Below are positions 57,890 to 64,000 of a stretch of 64,000 bases of DNA, piece after piece. Below the pieces are notes generated by a model. The model made no database searches. It was not told the origin of the DNA and saw only the letters and a list, made by a program, of their open reading frames with translations. Made by a program: the position numbers and the translations under genes. Location of the stretch: positions 18,438,816-18,502,815 of the forward strand of contig CM067503.1 in the NCBI GenBank assembly GCA_034509495.1. The letters are read 5' to 3'. Within the stretch, counting starts at the first letter, position 1, and the number at the start of each line of letters is the position of its first letter. The DNA comes from Acestrorhynchus altus (Eukaryota > Chordata > Actinopteri > Characiformes > Acestrorhynchidae).

Positions 57890-58670
57890 GTGAGCACACT
57901 AAGTAAACATCCACCGTGCAGGCTAGAGAAAGCAAGTGTGTTCCTAAAAATGAGCTCCAAGAGCTAAGTGACAAAAGGTGCCTCAATTAAGGAGATCAGG
58001 TTGGTTGTGTGGTAAAGGAGCCCACAGATTACACAGAAAACTTACAGACGTCAACATTCTGCAGAAGAGCACGCTAGAAGAACGTGAACAAGAATGATGT
58101 TCATCATGTCAGCACCACAAAGGAACCTGCTGCTGTCCACCTGGATGCTCCACAATGCTTCTGGAGCAATATTTTACAGATAGGGAACCTTTTAGCACAA
58201 ATGCATGACACAATGTTTGGAGAAAAAACACCACGCACACAAGCACCTGAACCTATGAAACAAGATGGACGGAGCATCATAGATTGGGCAAGCTTTGCAA
58301 AGAATGATTGAAACAGATTTGTGTTTCAGAATGGACAATTTCGAGTCCTCACCCTAACTCCGTTGAGGTGCTGTGGCGTGACCTGAAGAGGATTGTGCAT
58401 TCAAGTACTACCAGAAGTACTGATGAACTGATTTGCAGCTACTGGAATTGGTTGGTAGAGGTTATTTCCTGCTGAAAGGGAATCCACAGGTTGATGCATT
58501 CACGGTTCACTTTCTTTTTCTAGCCTGTGCTATGGATGTATATTCAAAGTGTTTAATTATAGACATTACTCATATTTGTTTACAATTGTGGCTTAGATTA
58601 GACCATTTCATTAGTAATAAATGCATTAAACCAGGTATTTCCAGAGGGTGGATGTACCTTTTCTAGTAAT
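57890..58670 (+). mobile_element. Degenerate Tc1/mariner-like element
   Basis: Near 58345-58400 the + strand reads S-P-N-S-V-E-V-L-W-R-D-L-K, the third catalytic block of a Tc1 transposase. The D-containing blocks upstream are scrambled by frameshifts. Ends are not clear. Confidence 0.65.
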
Positions 58671-60429
58671 TGTTCATTGCTCCTGGTGGCCTGTGGAATT
58701 TTAAAATGCTTTAGTACTGACTTTTATGTCATAGTGCATTATGTACTGTAAGAAACAGTTTATGGTGGTTATGTGGAAGCCTGACCGTATAGGTGGGAGG
58801 TGAGAAATCTGTAGTGGCTACACACACACATGCATAAAATAAGAAGGAAAAAAAGCAGTTCTGCTGATCATGATGTCTGTCAGAGGGGGCTGTTTCAGAC
58901 AAGGCGGTTTGATATATGAGCTGTGACATATTTTTAGCATGATGGCTGTGTGACCGGCAGAGTGGGAGTGTGTCTATGAAGGAGGTAGTGACCCTTTATC
59001 CAGATGGCATTCTAATGCAGCAAGTGTGTGTGTGTTGGGGGGGGGGGAGTGGCCTTTAAGTGGTTAAAGAACACCTCAGACCACTCTGCCTGTCCAGATC
59101 TTTATTAAACACACCTTTGGCTCGTAATTGGATTTTAATCTTTGCCCCCTTCTTTTGTTCCAGCAACATAAGCTCCATTCCCTGCCGTATCCAGAGGGAT
59201 AGGTGCAGTGCTGTCACAGCTTTTCTGTGAGATGTATTAAGAATGGAATTGGATCTTTCTAGATCTTTCTGAGTTTATTAATATTAAACCTGTTAGCAGC
59301 TGATGTTCAAAAAATATAGGTTCTTTAACTGAGTTGTCGGATTTGATGGAGTTAAAAATGAACACACACACACACGTGTGTATATGTATATGTATGACAG
59401 TGAATGACTCAGTGTGGACATGGGGCCTGGATTATAAACTGTGCTAATGCCGCAGTAGTGTTGTTGGACGAGGCTGGTAGCCAGCTTGCTAACACTGCAG
59501 TAGTAATGTTGGACGAGGTCAGTAGCCAGCGTCCTAATGGTGTGGTTGCAATGTTGGGCAAGACCTGTAGTCTGCCTGCTGTTTGTGTAGGTTCTTTCCG
59601 TAAAATGAGCCGCCCATGAATACATCACAATGAAGAAAGGAGGCAAAGGATTTTCTACTGCACATCCAAGCCAAGAACCCTAAAGGATGGTTACTAAGAC
59701 CAGGTTAGAGATTGAAGAACTTCAGTAACTTAAAGGTTTTGTAATCATTATACAAGACAAGAACCATTAAGGAAGTCATTTTTTTTAGAGTGTGAGAAAG
59801 TGTTGTTTACGGTTATTATAGGGTTTACGCTCAAAGAATAGTATAAAGTAATGGTTCTATGTTTCCAGGAGCACTACAGTTATAGACACGTTCTTTTACT
59901 TCACCTTACCTGTTCTGTATGAACTGCACATTCCTCTGAACATCTTTAGCAGTGTCCACCACTTCTATGGTTGCTTCTGAACATCAATCATCACTCGTCT
60001 GGAACCAGTTCTCTGTGACTTGAGTCCATTCTATGAGAAAGAACTAACTGCCATTAGGTTTTCCCATTAGACCTCTTCTGCTGCCATGTGCTTCCATACA
60101 GACCCAGGAAGGCTTTGGACCTAAGCATAGCTGTCACTGCTGACATGGGAACTTTAATGGAACATCAGGGGTGTGTGTGTTTTGCGCGTGTGTGTCTCTC
60201 TTCGCTGGTAGGCCTTTGATGAGTTGCTGCTCTGGGTTGGCTGGAATGTCCCTCTGTCTGTCTACCAGATTGACGTGTGGGCAGAATGGCAAGGAAACAG
60301 AAAAAGAGGATGCATAAATCGAATGTAACCTTCTGAAACTTGAGGATTTGCAGCGCTATGAAGGGGGGAGGAATAGGAGGAATTTTGCGCTCAACCCCTC
60401 AGTCCTCATAGCCTGTAAAGAGAGCATGA
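58671..60429. other. Non-coding stretch
   Basis: No gene recognised. It contains a G run at 59037-59048, a CA/AT patch at 59361-59396 and the 45-bp minisatellite listed next. A 38-codon open stretch from 60212 after a TTCGCTGGTAG acceptor-like site lacks a donor and was not called. Confidence 0.45.
59446..59580 (+). repeat. 45-bp minisatellite, three units
   Basis: Three 45-base copies with pattern 'gcagtagtaatgttggacgagg'. They are open in one frame, giving a 15-residue repeat (V-V-x-L-D-E core), but no gene context supports coding. Confidence 0.75.
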
Positions 60430-60449
60430 TTGAGTTTTAAACTGATCCA

Positions 60450-60574
<125 letters not shown>

Positions 60575-60824
60575 AAACAAAGCTACTTGCCCCAGCTAGT
60601 GAGAGAAGGGAGAGTGATGAGAAGCAGAAGTGTTTCTTGCTGCTCTGGGTCCAGGCCTCTGCATATGCAGAACAGAGTAGAGGGACTTTTGTCTCCCTGA
60701 TGGTACTGGACCAACTCTACCCCCACCCCCATCTTGGTGTGTTGAGGAGACAGTTACAATTACCCATCATGGTGGATAAATGCTGTCATCCCTCGCAGAA
60801 CTCTTTGCCTGTGTGCTTTGTCAA

Positions 60825-60843
60825 TACACACACACACACACAC

Positions 60844-60891
<48 letters not shown>
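60825..60891. repeat. (CA)n microsatellite
   Basis: CA run with one AACA break near 60843. Confidence 0.95.
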
Positions 60892-60894
<3 letters not shown>

Positions 60895-63409
60895 CCATTC
60901 TTCCATTCTCCCACACATTAATGAGAGAATAAAAGTGTGGATAGTGGTCAAAGAAGAACTGTCAATGGAGCAGTTATCTTCATTCATATTATAACATATA
61001 TATATTTATATATATATATTAGTTGAGCAATTAGTCACCTTATTCTGCATAACAATGTAGGCGTGGTCTATTTAGATTACTTTGTCTTAGAACCCAAATG
61101 TCCTTCTGTTTAGTGAAGGGGAAACCAAAACCAGAACTTTCCTACTGTTATGAAACTCTGGAGAAGCTGACACACCAGGAAGCTTTAGAGCTGTGTAGAG
61201 TGTAGCTAACTAGCTATCTTTTACACTGTCTTTTAGACTGTAGATTTCCCCTTCACATGTAGGTAAGAGCAGCGGTACATACATTTGATTAAATATTTTA
61301 AGTCTAGCTTCTTCAATCATAGACAAAGTCCCTCTTTAGGAGGCGGTGAATGAGTTTGTGTTGTGTTTATGTTCATATGAAATTCTCATCTTCCTGTTGT
61401 TGTGGTAACAGTCAACTGTACATACTATGGGCATAAACAGGCATGCTATACTACTCAGTTGATGTTTATTATTGGGGTGGTTGTAATCTATATCAGCACA
61501 TCTGCTGTCACATTGGGTATTCACAAATATGGAAGAAACAAACTCTTGAGATGCGTGTTGTGGAATAAAGTGAATTGGTCCATTCATCAAGACATTTTGA
61601 CAGAATGTAAAACAAAAGAGCAAAAAAAAAAAACTGATTTAAACTGCAAATCTGAAAGCTGGTAACAACTGAAATGCATGATTTTTGTGTGACGGTGATT
61701 TGATTTTTCCAAGTACATCATATTTAAAACCTACCCACACATCTCTTTAACAAAGAACATTTTATTTATGGAACAAAAAAACACTTTCATTTATTATTAC
61801 ATGTTTTTATTATTATTATTACATGTTTTAATGTAGCTTTTTTAGGGCTTATTCGGTTGTAGACTAAAGCAGTATTATTCTAGAAGGGGTATTCTGTTCA
61901 TGAGCTTCCCCTACAGCTGAAGAATGTAATTCACTTTTACTCCACTGTCATAAATACAAATCATTCTTTGAGCTTTCCCTTACGAAGAACTGCACACACA
62001 TATTTGCTGAGAAGCTGAAGAATACTGAACTGAACAGTGTGTTAACTAGCAAGTTTGCAAACATCATCTTGAAATGTCTAGCTTGTAACTAAACTTATGC
62101 AGTAATGTGCTCTGAGGAACAGATGTGACAGGGACTTCAGAATATCCAAATAGGAAATTTAAACTGGAACATTCCTACAAGTGAGGTTTCCTACTTGCAA
62201 AGTTGGGAGAACCTCACCAACCCTGAGTTCGAAATCCAAGGTTGCTGTAGGACATCGACAGGGTTAAATGTGGTTTGGATGTGCAAAATACAGCATAATG
62301 CGTTATTAATTAGTATTGCTAACAGTGTTGGCACATAAAATGCGGAGATATTTTGGTTAGATGTGCTATAAAACACATCTAAGCCGAATGTGTTAAACTC
62401 CAAAACCTGGAATGTGGTTGACTTGGTGTGACATCACTTCCTGCTCCAACATCTTCTAAGGAAATTGGAAGGCAGCAGTAGCTTATGAACGAAAACGAAC
62501 AAATTCTCAACTTTGCAAACACGGCAAAACATCAAGCAAGTGCAACCAAAGACAAATAAGCAGCTATTAGTTTTTATTGACTAGTCCAACAGCAAGAAGG
62601 GGACCTTGATGGCTGCCTTGGATACTTTCAGCTCTTTTCTCGCTAAACTTATGACATTTGAGATTTACTTATCTGGTCTCTTGCTTCTCTTTTCTCTTCC
62701 TTACTTTTTTGGGCAACTTAAGTCTTCTCCCAGACTCTGCCATGATATTCATAGTGACCTAGTTTTAATTTGTTACTCCAACGAGGTCCAACGAGGACTC
62801 CGAATGGGCATGACAAAGACGTCTTTCTTCCAGTTACAGTCTGTAGAGTATCAATGTTTTCTGATGCTGTTATTTTTCAGCTAAACCTGCGTTAAAGATG
62901 CAGTGCATCGTTCTAACATTCACCTGTAATGCAGTCTGTATCTTACATACTCTCTGGTACACGTTTTCTCAACACCAGCAGACTCTCATATTCACTCCCC
63001 TTCCAGGCAGTGTGATAATGGCCTGAGTTGGTGCCATCCCTGTTCTATGTGCAGCTGCTGCTGGTGGATGCTGCTGCTCCTGCTGAGTGTGTGTATAGGT
63101 TTGTGTGTGCTGCTGCTGTGTGAGCGCCAACTCAATATGTGTGCTGGTAATCACTCTTCTGTTTACTGTCATCTCACAGTATTGTCAAGTTTCTTAATAT
63201 CAAATTTATGGCATTGCTATTACTGGAACAATACAGAGGACTGTGGTTGTAGATTAAAACAACATTTTATGTCTTCATGTCTTTATTTTACTCCGCATAT
63301 TGCAAGCATGGGTCCCACATTGCAACACATTTTTGTGGATTTTGTTTTTCTTAATGGAATGAATGCAGTGCAAAAGACTGTGCACACTTCCCACGTCCCA
63401 ATCAAACGT
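60892..63409. other. Non-coding stretch
   Basis: AT-rich sequence without a recognisable gene. A CTG-rich patch at 63053-63120 follows an acceptor-like TTCTATGTGCAG and might be mistaken for an exon; it matches nothing known. Presumably vps13b intron. Confidence 0.4.
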
Positions 63410-63550
63410 TTTGGATTCCACAGCAACCACTTGGCAACAACTTTGAATACCCTAGTAACATGTTAGCACCTAACCAACACAATGTAAAGCCATAGCAGGC
63501 ACTAAACAACACTACAGCACCCAACACACCAGTTACACCCTATTGACAAC
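63410..63550 (-). repeat. Reverse copy of the GGTTGCTATGGTGTT repeat
   Basis: 'cagcaaccacttggcaacaac', 'gtaaagccatagcaggcac' and 'aacaacactacagc' are complements of the phrases at 20990-21200. Confidence 0.45.
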
Positions 63551-63903
63551 TTAAGTGGGAGCCACTTGAGCTGGGCAATGATCCTAAGTTTCCGTCAGGA
63601 AATGCACATTTGTAATGATAGAAAGTTGTAGCAGACCGACTCAACAAACGAAACGGACTGTTATAGTGAATATATTTACTTAATCACCAAGGAGCTGTCA
63701 GAAGGCAATGTGTGCAGTATAGAAGCTTAGGGGTTTATATGCCATTTTTCCAAGGAAGGGAAAGTGGCAGTAATGTTTCTTTCAAGTGCACAGATGTCCC
63801 ACACACATGCACACACACACGCACACAGACACATGTGGTGCTGTGTAGAAAACCCTCTGCTGTGGTCTTCTCTTTCTCTCCCTAGTACTAGTTCTCATGA
63901 CTT

Positions 63904-63905
<2 letters not shown>

Positions 63906-64000
<95 letters not shown>
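63906..64000. repeat. (GT)n-(GA)n compound microsatellite, cut by the window end
   Basis: About 40 GT units then GA to the last base; true length unknown. Confidence 0.95.

Noticed and set aside
59162..59202. Acceptor TTTTGTTCCAG followed by an open frame
   Set aside because: The frame hits a stop after 12 codons, before the only donor-like site.
60212..60330. Exon-like open stretch after a TTCGCTGGTAG site
   Set aside because: Coding-like composition for about 38 codons, but no GT donor before the stop and no match to VPS13B as I remember it.
63033..63090. CTG-rich exon-like block after TTCTATGTGCAG
   Set aside because: Leu/Ala-rich translation reflects a CTG/GCT simple repeat; donor weak.

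Overview
The window is vertebrate nuclear DNA, almost certainly from a teleost. It is gene-poor and dense in CA/GT, GA and AT microsatellites, Tc1/mariner, hAT-like and SINE-like repeats, and one fragment of an L2-like LINE. Several repeat families I recall from characins and catfishes, so an otophysan fish is my guess; that rests on memory, not on a search.

The one gene I can name is vps13b (COH1, the Cohen-syndrome gene), on the + strand. Thirteen consecutive coding exons lie between 26523 and 52335. All have AG/GT borders and their phases join without a break into 2094 coding bases, about 698 residues, corresponding to roughly residues 138-835 of the about 4000-residue protein. Exons for the N-terminal chorein domain are not visible, so they should lie left of this window; the C-terminal four fifths should lie to its right. 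A possible fourteenth exon sits at 54194-54243.

Layout. 1-26522 is non-coding for vps13b: repeats, an intact 1.6-kb Tc1-like transposon at 21340-22946 with an undamaged 340-residue transposase gene, and a chain of three phase-compatible exon candidates on the - strand (20855-20910, 18441-18643, 17354-17533) that may be an unidentified antisense gene. 26523-31066 holds vps13b exons 1-4 of this window; an inverted pair of 164-bp MITEs flanks three of them. 31067-36768 is intron with a 57-bp minisatellite, a hAT-like MITE and an internally deleted L2-like LINE. 36769-43349 holds eight more exons, with repeat arrays starting at or near several splice donors. The most striking is a 29-bp minisatellite at 40799-41090 that repeats the splice donor itself about nine times. 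43350-52150 is a repeat-rich intron, then the last clear exon. 52336-64000 is mostly intron with Tc1 debris, long microsatellites and stretches that look like conserved non-coding elements.

The genes do not form an operon or pathway. VPS13B is a Golgi-associated bridge-like lipid-transfer protein; the transposase acts only on its own element. Exon borders were placed by eye from splice signals, reading frame and remembered similarity to VPS13B.
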